A stretch of DNA of 64,000 nt from contig JAXGPP010000030.1 of the NCBI GenBank assembly GCA_040766885.1, forward strand, positions 13,076 to 77,075, in the 5' to 3' direction. Below are positions 51,569 to 60,443 of this stretch, piece by piece. The notes beneath the pieces are model-generated. The model was given only the letters and a program-made list of their open reading frames with translations. It was not told where the DNA came from and made no database searches. Positions within the stretch are counted from its first letter, which is position 1. Each line of letters starts with the position of its first letter. Source of the DNA: JAXGPP01 sp040766885. GTDB taxonomy: Bacteria > Planctomycetota > Planctomycetia > Pirellulales > Thermoguttaceae. Position numbers and translations under genes: made by a program.

Positions 51569-52423
51569 ATGGCGCGGTCTACGACTCGAGAGTTGGCGGC
51601 GGAGTTTCTGGGGACGTTCGTCCTGATCATCTTCGGCTGCGGCGTGGTAGCACAGGTTATCCTGAGCGGCCGCGAGAACGGCGAATACCTGTCGATCAAT
51701 CTCGGCTGGGGGCTGGGGGTGACGATGGGGATCTACGTGGCGGGCGGCATCTCGGGGGCCCATCTCAACCCGGCGGTGACCGTGGCGCTGGCCGTGTGTC
51801 GCGGGTTTCCCTGGCGGAAGGTGATTCCATACAGCCTGGCGCAGACAGCCGGAGCGTTTGTGGCCGCGGCGGTGGTGTATGGCGTCTACTACGACGCGCT
51901 GAACCACTTCGACGGCGGCACGCGTCAGGTGTCGGGTGAATTGGCGACGGCCGGCATCTGGGCGACCTATCCACAGCCCTATCTCGATCCCCTGCCGGGA
52001 GGCCTGGTCGACCAGATCCTCGGCACGGCCCTGTTGATGCTGTGTATCTTCGCGTTGACCGACGAGCGCAACCGGGCACCAGCGGCCACCATTGCACCGG
52101 TTCTGATCGGGGCCGTGGTGCTGGCGATCGGGGTGGCCTTTGGATTCAACGCGGGATACGCGATCAACCCGGCTCGCGACCTGGGGCCAAGGTTGTTCAC
52201 GTTCGTAGCTGGCTGGGGGATGGAGGTATTCCGCGCCGGCGGCTACTGGTGGTGGGTGCCGATTGTCGGCCCCCTCATTGGCGGCGTGATCGGGGGTTGG
52301 GTCTACGACCTGTTCATCACGCGGCTTTACCCGCCGGTGGCGACGCGGGCGCCCGCGATCGAGTCGTCGGACGGCAAGCAGCCTGGCGTGCCGCAGCCGG
52401 TCTCGCGTGAGGTGATCTCGTGA
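51569..52423 (+). CDS. glpF: Aquaglyceroporin (MIP family)
   Basis: A 284-residue membrane channel with six helices and two half-helices: LAAEFLGTFVLIIFGCGVVA, the first NPA in ISGAHLNPAVTVALA, WRKVIPYSLAQTAGAFVAAA, and the second in YAINPARDLGPRLFT. The Asp after the second NPA (NPARD) and the large loop typical of glycerol facilitators place it with GlpF rather than with water-selective aquaporins. It conducts glycerol and similar polyols passively through the inner membrane. The C-terminal 35 residues are hydrophilic. No glycerol kinase gene is adjacent. A good -10 lies upstream. Confidence 0.93.
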   Translation: MARSTTRELAAEFLGTFVLIIFGCGVVAQVILSGRENGEYLSINLGWGLGVTMGIYVAGGISGAHLNPAVTVALAVCRGFPWRKVIPYSLAQTAGAFVAAAVVYGVYYDALNHFDGGTRQVSGELATAGIWATYPQPYLDPLPGGLVDQILGTALLMLCIFALTDERNRAPAATIAPVLIGAVVLAIGVAFGFNAGYAINPARDLGPRLFTFVAGWGMEVFRAGGYWWWVPIVGPLIGGVIGGWVYDLFITRLYPPVATRAPAIESSDGKQPGVPQPVSREVIS

Positions 52424-52528
52424 CGGCGGCGGTCGGGCGGGTTGCCCGGCGCGACCGCCGCCCGGTAGGATGATGAAGCTCGATTGAGCCGGGGGGCGAG
52501 AGCGACACGAAAGCTGGGCGAGGGGGGG

Positions 52529-55045
52529 ATGACGATGTGTTTTGCCGGCACGCGCGTGCAACCACGTCATGACCGCTCTTCCGGCCGCTCGCTGGCCGCG
52601 TCGGGTCTGTCGATGCTTGTGGCGCTCGGGTTGGCCTGGAGCGTTGGCGTCGCCAGCGCTCAGGAGTCGATCGGCAACTGTTCGGCCGACATTGGCGCGC
52701 CGAGGGGAGCGCGGCGGTTCGTACCCGGCCGCTCAGCGCTGGTCGGGATCACGGCGATCAACCGCACGGAACAGCCGGCTACGCTCTTGGCGGCGGCGCT
52801 CTTCCCCGAAGATCCCACCATGCAGTATGGGCGGCAGCTTTGGGTGCCGCCGCGCGCGGTCCGCCGGTCGTGGTGCATCGTGTTCACGCCGGAAGCACTG
52901 AGATCAAAGCCGGTTGTCGAACTACAGTCGCTGGCTTTCGATCGGACGGGAGGCATCGAGCGCCGGTTGCGGCCAGGGTCGGGCGAGATGCTTTCCAGCC
53001 GGCTGGCGTCCATCGACGTCGAGGCGTCGATCACTGCGGTAATTCCGGCCGAAGACAACGATCCCACGGAGATGGAACTGGTGTCGGCCGTCGAGGCGAT
53101 TCGCAACGCGGCGCGGCTCTCGCGGCGGCTGACGTTTCTGCGCGGCGACTTCCTGCCTCCGACCGCCGAAGGACTCGATCCGTTCGATCAGATCGTGCTG
53201 TGGAGCGACACCCCCGCAACCGATAGCGCCGGCCGCGCGGCAATCCGCACCTGGCTCCGCCGCGGCGGCCGGCTGTGGATCATGCTCGACCGCGTCCAGC
53301 CCGAAACGGTGTCGCTGCTGCTGGGAGACTCGTTCCTCGGCAGCATCGTCGACCGGGTGGGCCTTACCGAAGTGACCATCGTGAGAACGACGGATGATCA
53401 ACGGCACGGACCGACCTCTTACGATCGGCCTGTCGACATGGTCCGGGTGCTGATCGAAGGGGCCGAGATCACGCACACGGTCGACGGCTGGCCGGCCTCG
53501 TTCTGGCTGAAGATCGGCCAGGGTGAGGTGATGTTTACCACGCTCGACATGCGGGCCTGGTATCGGGCCCGCGAACCGGCCGACCGCGTCTATGTCGGCG
53601 AGTTGGAGAAGTCGGATTTCGTGCCGCTGGAGCCGCTCGACGATCTCGGCTGGCGGCTGCTTCAGCCGCGAGCGGCCGGAAGCGAGCTTCCCGAGATCGC
53701 CGCGGCGGTGCTTGCCGAGCGGATCGGCTACCGCGTCCTCGCCCGGGAGACGGTGGCAGGCATTCTCGGCGGGTTCTGCCTCACGCTCGTTGTGGCCGGC
53801 GGCTGGCTCGCCCGGCGTAAACGGCTGGAACAATTGGTGTGGATCGCTCCCCTGGCGGCGGTGGCCGCAACCGGCGTGTTCGTCTGGCTCGGCAGTGCCG
53901 CCCGCCGCAGCGTGCCGCCGACCGTGGCGTTGATCGAGCGAGCCGAGGCCGAGCGGCGGAGCGACGAGGTGGTGATCCACGGATTGGCCGCGGTGTATTC
54001 GCAGCGACCGCGCAGCGCCGAACTCGGCGGCCGCGAAATGGCGCTCACGCCCGATATGTCCGGGCTCGAAGGCTCGGTGCGGCGGATCGTCTGGACCGAC
54101 GCAACGTCGTGGCGTTGGGAAGGGCTCGAACTGCCGGCCGGCGTGCGGCGGGCGTCGTTCCGCGGCACGGTGAATGTTTCACCGCGGATCGCGGCCCGCG
54201 GACGCTTCGGTCCCGCCGGCTTCAGCGGCACGCTCTCCGGCCCCTTGCGCGGCGTGAGCGATGCGATCGTCGCCATGCCCGGCCGAGAAAAAATGGCGCT
54301 TCGGTTGGACTCCCGCGGCCGCTTCACCATCGGACCCGACGACGTATTGACGGCGAACCAGTTTGTCGCCTCGGGACTGCTCACCGATCAGCAGCAACAG
54401 CGCCAGGCGTTATACCGGCAATTGGTGGAAAACGTCCGCGGACCGAACGGCGGACCGATGGTGTATGCGTGGGCTGAAGCGATCGACGCGGGGCTGACGT
54501 TCCCGGCGGCCATGCGCCGCCGCGGCGAGGTCCTCGTCTCGGCGCCGCTGGAAATCGAGCGCCCCGCGCCGGGCGAGCGGCTGCTGATCCCCTCGCCGTT
54601 CCTCACCTATCGCGCCGTGCCGCCCGACCATCGGCCCCAGGGGTCGAACGCCTACAACAACGATCGCCGCGAATGGTCGGAGACGCGCGTGGCCGGAGAG
54701 AGCTGGATCCGCTACCAGCTTCCCGACGAGCTGCTGCCGCTGGAACTCAACCGGGCCGTGGTCTTTCTGCACATCGACGCTCCGCAGCGGGAAGTGCAGG
54801 TCTTGGGGCTGGACAGCGGCGGGCCGGTGTTGATCGACAGACGCACCAGCCCGCTGGGCGAATACGCGGTCACGATCGACCGCACCGAGTTGCTCCCGAT
54901 TGACGATCAGGGGGGCATGCGCGTCGGCGTTCGCGTCAATCGGCTCGATTCTGGTCCGGGTCTGAGCCCCATTTGGAAGATCATCGACATGCGGCTGCAG
55001 GTGGAGGCAGTCGCGCGCCAGGCACTAGCACCGGGGAGGCCCTGA
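52529..55045 (+). CDS. Large membrane-anchored protein of the ABC export operon
   Basis: An 838-residue protein from the ATG at 52529, preceded by a GAGGGGGGG site. It has an N-terminal hydrophobic leader (LSMLVALGLAWSVGVASAQE), a long extracytoplasmic region with beta structure (residues ~50-400, including FDQIVLWSDTPATDSAGRAA and TWLRRGGRLWIMLDRV), and two membrane helices near residues 410-460 (TVAGILGGFCLTLVVAGGWL, WIAPLAAVAATGVFVWLG). A second extracytoplasmic domain follows. The segment with AIRTWLRRGGRLWIML is like the GATase-like fold in ABC-associated membrane proteins. Its stop overlaps the ATPase start (TGATG), so it belongs with the transporter. The family is not named with certainty. 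Confidence 0.7.
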   Translation: MTMCFAGTRVQPRHDRSSGRSLAASGLSMLVALGLAWSVGVASAQESIGNCSADIGAPRGARRFVPGRSALVGITAINRTEQPATLLAAALFPEDPTMQYGRQLWVPPRAVRRSWCIVFTPEALRSKPVVELQSLAFDRTGGIERRLRPGSGEMLSSRLASIDVEASITAVIPAEDNDPTEMELVSAVEAIRNAARLSRRLTFLRGDFLPPTAEGLDPFDQIVLWSDTPATDSAGRAAIRTWLRRGGRLWIMLDRVQPETVSLLLGDSFLGSIVDRVGLTEVTIVRTTDDQRHGPTSYDRPVDMVRVLIEGAEITHTVDGWPASFWLKIGQGEVMFTTLDMRAWYRAREPADRVYVGELEKSDFVPLEPLDDLGWRLLQPRAAGSELPEIAAAVLAERIGYRVLARETVAGILGGFCLTLVVAGGWLARRKRLEQLVWIAPLAAVAATGVFVWLGSAARRSVPPTVALIERAEAERRSDEVVIHGLAAVYSQRPRSAELGGREMALTPDMSGLEGSVRRIVWTDATSWRWEGLELPAGVRRASFRGTVNVSPRIAARGRFGPAGFSGTLSGPLRGVSDAIVAMPGREKMALRLDSRGRFTIGPDDVLTANQFVASGLLTDQQQQRQALYRQLVENVRGPNGGPMVYAWAEAIDAGLTFPAAMRRRGEVLVSAPLEIERPAPGERLLIPSPFLTYRAVPPDHRPQGSNAYNNDRREWSETRVAGESWIRYQLPDELLPLELNRAVVFLHIDAPQREVQVLGLDSGGPVLIDRRTSPLGEYAVTIDRTELLPIDDQGGMRVGVRVNRLDSGPGLSPIWKIIDMRLQVEAVARQALAPGRP

Positions 55046-56061
55046 TGGACGCCCACGAGCCGGTAATCCGCACCGAAGAGCTGACGAAGAAGTACGGCGA
55101 TTTCACGGCCCTCGATCGCCTCACGATCACGATCGATCGCGGCCAGATCCTTGGCCTGATCGGTCCCAACGGCGCCGGCAAGACGACGGCGATCAAGATC
55201 CTCGTCGGGTTGGCGCGGCCCACCAGCGGGCGGGCGACGATCGCCGGCGCCGATTGCCTGCGCGAGTCGCGCCGCATCAAGCGGCTGGTGGGCTACATGC
55301 CCGACACGTTCGGCGCGTACGACAACATGCGCGTCCGCGAGTATCTCGATTTCTTCGGCGCGGCGTTCGCCATCCCGCGGCGCGAGCGGATGCGCCGGAT
55401 CGGCGCGGTGCTCGAACTGGCCGGCGCCACTTCGATGCAGGACCTGTACGTCGAGAGCTTGAGCCACGGCATGCGGCAGCGGATCGGCCTGGCCCGCACC
55501 ATGCTCCACGACCCCCAGGTGCTGATCCTCGACGAACCGGCCAACGGACTGGACCCGCAGGCGCGGATCGAAACCCGCGAGATCCTCATCCGCCTCGCCG
55601 AAGCCGGCAAAACCCTCATCGTCACCAGCCATATCCTGCCGGAGTTGGCGCGGATCTGCAGCCGGGTGGCGATCATCACCCACGGGCGGCTCCGCGCGTT
55701 CGGCACGCTCGACGAAATCATGCGGCGTGTCCGCCAGCAGCGGACGATCGAGGTGCAACTCGCTGCGGCCGAAGGCCTCGAGCAGGCCGCGGCGGCGGTC
55801 CGCGATCTGGCGCCCGAGGCCGAGGAGGTGGCCCCTTCGCTGGCCGAATCGGTGGTTCGCTTCCGCTCGGCCATGCCCGAACGCCGTCTGGGCGAACTGC
55901 TCGCCGGACTCGTGGCGGCCGGCGTTGAGGTGACCCAGTTCCGCGAGCTCCACGTGGATCTGGAAGACGCCTTCCTTTTCGTCACGCATGAAGACGATGA
56001 ACCGGTGGTGTCGGGGGCCGGCGGGCCGACCGCCGAAGCTTCGGCGCGGGGTGTCGCATGA
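55045..56061 (+). CDS. ABC transporter ATP-binding protein (ABC-2 export type)
   Basis: A 338-residue ATPase whose ATG overlaps the stop of the preceding gene. It has Walker A LIGPNGAGKTTAIKI, a signature in the variant form LSHGMRQRIGLAR (normally LSGGQ), Walker B VLILDEPANGLDP, and the H-loop in LIVTSHILPEL. An extra C-terminal domain (~230-338) is of the kind found in DrrA/CcmA-type export ATPases. It energises efflux of an unknown substrate together with the membrane gene downstream (4-base ATGA overlap). The atypical signature (His instead of Gly) is common in this subgroup. The three genes form one translationally coupled unit. Confidence 0.95.
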   Translation: MDAHEPVIRTEELTKKYGDFTALDRLTITIDRGQILGLIGPNGAGKTTAIKILVGLARPTSGRATIAGADCLRESRRIKRLVGYMPDTFGAYDNMRVREYLDFFGAAFAIPRRERMRRIGAVLELAGATSMQDLYVESLSHGMRQRIGLARTMLHDPQVLILDEPANGLDPQARIETREILIRLAEAGKTLIVTSHILPELARICSRVAIITHGRLRAFGTLDEIMRRVRQQRTIEVQLAAAEGLEQAAAAVRDLAPEAEEVAPSLAESVVRFRSAMPERRLGELLAGLVAAGVEVTQFRELHVDLEDAFLFVTHEDDEPVVSGAGGPTAEASARGVA

Positions 56062-57716
56062 CCAATCCCATCGTGGTCCGGGAACTAATCGGCGTGCTCC
56101 GTACGCGGAAGGCCTTCGCCCTGCAACTGGCCGCCGCGGCGACGTACGGCCTGCTGGTCCTGCTGCGCTGGCCCACCAACGCCGAAGTAGGGCTCTCCGG
56201 CGCTCAGTCGCAGCAAGTGTTCCGGGTGTTGAGCTACGGCCTGGTGGCGGCGATCGTGCTCCTCACGCCCGCGTTTCCCGCGACGTCGCTGGTCGAGGAG
56301 CGGCGGCAGGGAACGCTCGCGCTGTTGTTCAACTCGCCGATGAGCGCGTGGTCGATCTACTGGGGAAAGTTCGTCGGCGTGCTCGGCTTCGCCGCCATTC
56401 TCCTCGTGCTGAGTCTGCCGGCAATGGGCGCCTGCTACGCCATGGGGGGCATCGCGTGGACGGGAGACGTGCTCATGCTCTACGCCGTGCTGGCGGCCGC
56501 CGCGGTCGAGTACAGCAGCTTGGGCCTGCTGGTGAGCAGCTATGCCGGTTCGACCGACTCGGCGCTGCGGATCACCTACGGTCTGGTTCTCGTGCTGGCG
56601 GTGGTCGCGCTGGCCCCGCACCTGTTTGTGCAAGGGCAGCCGGGCCTGGTGGCGCAGGCCGCCGAGTGGTTGCGGTGTCTATCGCCGATTCCCGCCGTGA
56701 TGGAGATCCTCGGCCAAGGCGACGTCGCCTCGCACGGCTTGATTTCAGGACGAGGCACGCCCGAGCGCTTCATTCTGCTGTCGCTGGCGGCCGCGGCCGC
56801 CTCCAGCCTGCGGACGATCACGCGACTGAACTACACGCTCTTCGATCGGCCCCGTCCGTCGGGCAAGATCACGCAAGACCGCGCCCTCGGACAGCGACTC
56901 TTCAGGCGCATGGTCTACATCGTCGACCCCCAGCGCCGCAAACAGGGCATCGGCGCGCTGGTCAATCCGGTGATGGTGAAGGAATTCCGCTCGCGGCGCT
57001 TCGGCCGATCGCACTGGATGCTGCGGTTGATCGCCGGATGCGCGGTCGTCTCGCTGCTGCTCACCTACGCCACCTCGCTCGGCACGATCGGCTGGGGCGT
57101 GCGGACGATCGGCGGCATCATGGCCATCCTGCAGGTCGCGCTCATCGTGCTCGTCGCTCCCAGCCTGGCGGCGGGGCTGATCAGCGCCGAGCGCGAAAGC
57201 GGCGGTTGGGTGCTCCTGCAAATGACGCCCCTCTCGGCAGCCAGGATCGTCCGCGGCAAGCTGCTGAGCGTGCTCTGGCCGGTCGCGCTCATTCTGCTGG
57301 CGACGCTGCCGGGCTATGTCGTGATGATGTACATCGAGCCGCAGCTCTGGAACCAGATCTCGCTCGTCCTGATCACCCTCGCGCTGGCAGCCGTCTTTGC
57401 GCTGCTGGCCAGCGCGGCCATCAGCAGCCTGTTCCGCCGCACGGCGCTGGCCACCACGTCGGCCTACGCGCTGCTCGTGGCGCTGTTCGGCGGCACGATG
57501 CTCGTCTGGCTGGGACACGACGCCCCCTTCGGCCGCGAAGTGGTCGAACGCGCGCTGGTGGTGAACCCCATGGCGACCGCCCTGGCGATTGTGGGAGTGG
57601 ACCGTTTCATCGAATACGAACTGGTGCCGGCCAACTGGTGGCTGATGGGATGGTTGTCGGCGGCGTCCCTGCTTGTGCTCACGGTGCAAACCTGGCGGCT
57701 CACGCGGCCGCAGTGA
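56058..57716 (+). CDS. ABC-2-type membrane permease
   Basis: A 552-residue protein with about twelve hydrophobic segments in two sets, each with an amphipathic N-terminal helix: first TNPIVVRELIGVLRTRKAFA with VLSYGLVAAIVLLTPAFPAT, later NPVMVKEFRSRRFGRSHWML with GGIMAILQVALIVLVAPSLA. The motifs LVEERRQGTLALLFNSPMSA and ISAERESGGWVLLQMTPLSA are the conserved ERRxGTLxxLL-type segments of ABC-2 permeases, present once in each half. This fused two-fold permease would act with the upstream ATPase as an exporter. The start ATG overlaps the ATPase stop by four bases. Substrate unknown. Confidence 0.9.
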   Translation: MTNPIVVRELIGVLRTRKAFALQLAAAATYGLLVLLRWPTNAEVGLSGAQSQQVFRVLSYGLVAAIVLLTPAFPATSLVEERRQGTLALLFNSPMSAWSIYWGKFVGVLGFAAILLVLSLPAMGACYAMGGIAWTGDVLMLYAVLAAAAVEYSSLGLLVSSYAGSTDSALRITYGLVLVLAVVALAPHLFVQGQPGLVAQAAEWLRCLSPIPAVMEILGQGDVASHGLISGRGTPERFILLSLAAAAASSLRTITRLNYTLFDRPRPSGKITQDRALGQRLFRRMVYIVDPQRRKQGIGALVNPVMVKEFRSRRFGRSHWMLRLIAGCAVVSLLLTYATSLGTIGWGVRTIGGIMAILQVALIVLVAPSLAAGLISAERESGGWVLLQMTPLSAARIVRGKLLSVLWPVALILLATLPGYVVMMYIEPQLWNQISLVLITLALAAVFALLASAAISSLFRRTALATTSAYALLVALFGGTMLVWLGHDAPFGREVVERALVVNPMATALAIVGVDRFIEYELVPANWWLMGWLSAASLLVLTVQTWRLTRPQ

Positions 57717-57729
57717 TTTTGTGATTGCC

Positions 57730-59499
57730 ATGCCTTCCACCTCTATGCGTCCTGCGCTGCTGCTCGCCGCGATAATCCTGCTGGGCCTCGGCGGTGCGGC
57801 GCGCGGCATCGAAGTCGATACCGCCCGGTCGACCGATCCGCCGATCGTGATGCCGGAAACACGCTTCGCCCTCTCGCCGGCGCCGATTCCGCTCTGGATC
57901 GCCGCGCTCTCCGCACCGGAAACCGATCTCCGCCGCGAAGCCGCCGTCACCATCGGCAAGGCCCATCGGCTCGGAATGCCAGAACTGCAGACGGCGATCC
58001 CCGCGTTGGTGGCCGCGCTCGAACCGGCCGATCAGCCGCCGGTCGTCGCGCAGGCTGTCGCCCAGGCGCTCATCGCCCTCGATGCCCGCCAGGCAGCGCC
58101 GCAACTGCTGGCGCTGTCCAAGGCCGGCGGTACCGATACGGCGGAAGTCATCGAACCGGCGCTGGCCGCCTGGGACTACCGCCCGGCACGCGAGGTCTGG
58201 CTGCGCCGGGTGAGCGATTCGCGCGCGCCGCGCGGGCTCCGCCTGGCGGCCATCCGCTGCCTGGGCACCGTCGGCGAGCCGAAGGCGGCGGCAGCGCTCG
58301 AGAAGCTGGCGCTCGACCCGGTGGCCGATCCGGCGATGCGGATCGAGGCGGCCCGCGCCTGGGGCCGCGTTCGAACCGAGGGGCTTGAACCCGTGGCCCG
58401 CCGGCTCCTGGCAAACGATTCCTCGCCGGCCGCCGTCGATCGCCTCATCGGCATCGCGCTTCTCGGCCGCCACGACGGGGATGAGACGAAGCGGCTGTTG
58501 GACCAGGCGGCTCTCGATCCCCAGCCGGCCGTGGCCGGCATGGCGCTCGAGCGGCTTCTGGATCTCGACTACCGCCGCATCCTGCCGATGACCCAAGAAC
58601 TCCTCCAGTCGAGCGACAGCAAGGTGCGCCGGCTCACGGTCGAGGCCCTGGTGCGGCAGGCGGAACCGTCGTCCGTCGCCGAGCTTGGACCGGTGCTCGA
58701 CGATCCGCATCCGGAAGTCCGCGGCTACGTTCGTGAGTCGCTCCTGGCGATGTCCAGCGACGCCTCGCTCCGCGCGTCGGTGCTCAAGGAGGCGTGGCGG
58801 GCGCTCCGCGGCGACCGCTGGCGCGAACTCGAGCAGGCCGTGCTCATGCTCGTGGCCCTCGAGCAGAAGGAAGCCGTCGCCCGCTTTATCGAGCTGCTCG
58901 AATTCGATCGCGCCGAGGTTCATACCACGGCGGCCTGGGGTCTGCGGAAGATGGCGGTGCCTGAAACGGCCGCGCCGATCCTGGAAAAAGCCCTGCGGCT
59001 CGAAGAACTGCAGCGAACCGTTGGGACATCGGCGCCCTTGGACGAGCAGTTCTGCCACCTGGCCGAGGCGCTGGGTCAATTGGAATACGCCCCGGCCGAC
59101 GAATTGCTGCGGAAGTACATCCCCAAGTCGTCCCCCTACCCGTTCCCGGCCCGCGCCGCGGCCGTCTGGGCCCTCGGCCGCATCCATGCCAACGCGCCGC
59201 CGCCCGATCTCGTCAAGCGCTTCATCGAACGGGCCGACGACAACGGCATCCCGCCCGAAAGCGAAGAGGTCCGCATGGTGGCGGTCATCGGCCTGGGGCG
59301 CATGAAGGCCGAATCGGCCATTCCCATGCTGCGGAGGTACTACCCGGGCGGGCCGGCGTTCGGAACGATGGATTATGCCTGCGGCTGGGCACTGAGCCAG
59401 ATCACGGGCGAGCCGGTGCCCGTAATCAGACCCTATGCCGACTCGCGGAGCGGCTGGTTTCTCGAGCCGTTCGACGAGAAGAACGAGCTACGCTATTGA
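57730..59499 (+). CDS. Secreted HEAT-repeat protein beside the ABC operon
   Basis: A 589-residue protein from the ATG at 57730, 13 bases after the permease, with a signal peptide (ALLLAAIILLGLGGAARGIE). Helical repeats follow: LRREAAVTIGKAHRLGMPEL, LRLAAIRCLGTVGEPKAAAA, VRGYVRESLLAMSSDASL and ARAAAVWALGRIHANAPP. The last part (GTMDYACGWALSQITGEPVP) is a repeat variant common at the ends of planctomycete HEAT proteins. It is probably part of the same transcription unit as the exporter, suggesting an envelope role with it, but no partner is known. Confidence 0.85.
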   Translation: MPSTSMRPALLLAAIILLGLGGAARGIEVDTARSTDPPIVMPETRFALSPAPIPLWIAALSAPETDLRREAAVTIGKAHRLGMPELQTAIPALVAALEPADQPPVVAQAVAQALIALDARQAAPQLLALSKAGGTDTAEVIEPALAAWDYRPAREVWLRRVSDSRAPRGLRLAAIRCLGTVGEPKAAAALEKLALDPVADPAMRIEAARAWGRVRTEGLEPVARRLLANDSSPAAVDRLIGIALLGRHDGDETKRLLDQAALDPQPAVAGMALERLLDLDYRRILPMTQELLQSSDSKVRRLTVEALVRQAEPSSVAELGPVLDDPHPEVRGYVRESLLAMSSDASLRASVLKEAWRALRGDRWRELEQAVLMLVALEQKEAVARFIELLEFDRAEVHTTAAWGLRKMAVPETAAPILEKALRLEELQRTVGTSAPLDEQFCHLAEALGQLEYAPADELLRKYIPKSSPYPFPARAAAVWALGRIHANAPPPDLVKRFIERADDNGIPPESEEVRMVAVIGLGRMKAESAIPMLRRYYPGGPAFGTMDYACGWALSQITGEPVPVIRPYADSRSGWFLEPFDEKNELRY

Positions 59500-59535
59500 A
59501 AGAGTGCGAAGGTGTCAACAATGAGGAGCATCAAC

Positions 59536-60363
59536 ATGAGCAATCATCAAGTTCCGTCGCGATCGGCCCGCCGCGTGGCCATGCTGGGTGGACTTCTGGC
59601 GCTGGCGGCCGTCTGCTGGTGCGGCGCCGCTGCTGCGGCCGAACCGGCCCCATCGGCCGATGGCTGGATCAGCCTCTTCAACGGCAAGGATCTCACCGGC
59701 TGGACGCCCAAGATCACCGGCTACGACCTGGGCGACAACCACGCCAACACGTTCCGCGTCGAAGACGGCGTCCTCAAGGTTTCCTACGACCAGTACAAGG
59801 CCTTCGACGGCAAGTTCGGGCACCTCTTCTACAAGGACAAGTTCTCGCACTACCGCCTCCGCATCGAATACCGCTTCGTCGGCCAGCAGGCCCCGGGTGG
59901 ACCCGGCTGGGCCGTCCGCAACAGCGGCGTGATGCTTCACTGCCAGGCGCCCGAAACCATGCGCAAGGAGCAGGAGTTTCCCGTCTCGATCGAGGTGCAG
60001 TTCCTCGGCGGCAACGGCCGCGATGAACGCTCGACCGGCAACCTCTGCACGCCCGGCACCAACGTGGTGATGAACGGGAAACTGTTCACGCCCCATTGCA
60101 CCAGTTCCCGCTCGAAGACTTACCACGGCGACCAATGGGTGACCGCCGAGGTCGAAGTCCACGGCAGCGGCGACGTCCGCCACTACATCAACGGCGAACT
60201 CGTGCTCCAGTACCAAGAGCCGCAACTCGACGAGCGCGACGCCGACGCGAAACGCCTGATCGTCGACGGCAACAAGATGCTCGACGCCGGCTACATCTCC
60301 CTGCAGGCCGAAAGCCACCCCGTCGAGTTCCGCCGCGTAGAGATCCTGCCCCTCCGCGAGTAA
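59536..60363 (+). CDS. DUF1080 (3-keto-disaccharide hydrolase) protein, secreted
   Basis: A 275-residue protein. The ATG at 59536 is chosen because AGGAGC lies 7 bases upstream; an ATG at 59521 is also possible. After a signal peptide (VAMLGGLLALAAVCWCGAAA) comes GWISLFNGKDLTGWTPKITG, the opening of the DUF1080 / 3-keto-disaccharide hydrolase fold (concanavalin-like beta-sandwich). Further family marks are NSGVMLHCQAPETMRKEQEF, SIEVQFLGG, TPGTNVV and GYISLQAESHPVEFRRVEIL. Members cleave or process 3-ketoglycosides outside the cytosol. The neighbouring Gfo/Idh/MocA gene is a logical partner that would make the 3-keto substrate. Confidence 0.9.
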   Translation: MSNHQVPSRSARRVAMLGGLLALAAVCWCGAAAAAEPAPSADGWISLFNGKDLTGWTPKITGYDLGDNHANTFRVEDGVLKVSYDQYKAFDGKFGHLFYKDKFSHYRLRIEYRFVGQQAPGGPGWAVRNSGVMLHCQAPETMRKEQEFPVSIEVQFLGGNGRDERSTGNLCTPGTNVVMNGKLFTPHCTSSRSKTYHGDQWVTAEVEVHGSGDVRHYINGELVLQYQEPQLDERDADAKRLIVDGNKMLDAGYISLQAESHPVEFRRVEILPLRE

Positions 60364-60385
60364 CATGACAACACTGTCTTCTTTA

Positions 60386-60402
60386 GCTCCGCGAAAGCAG
60401 CG
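60386..60402. repeat. Partial copy of a gctccgcgaaagcagcg repeat
   Basis: The 17-base word gctccgcgaaagcagcg here is identical to 61935-61951. The left arm of the hairpin seen at the other copy is imperfect here (ctttag instead of ctttcg). Confidence 0.6.
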
Positions 60403-60443
60403 GCCCCGCCGTTTAGCCCAATCCATCCTCCTGGAGCCTCGCC

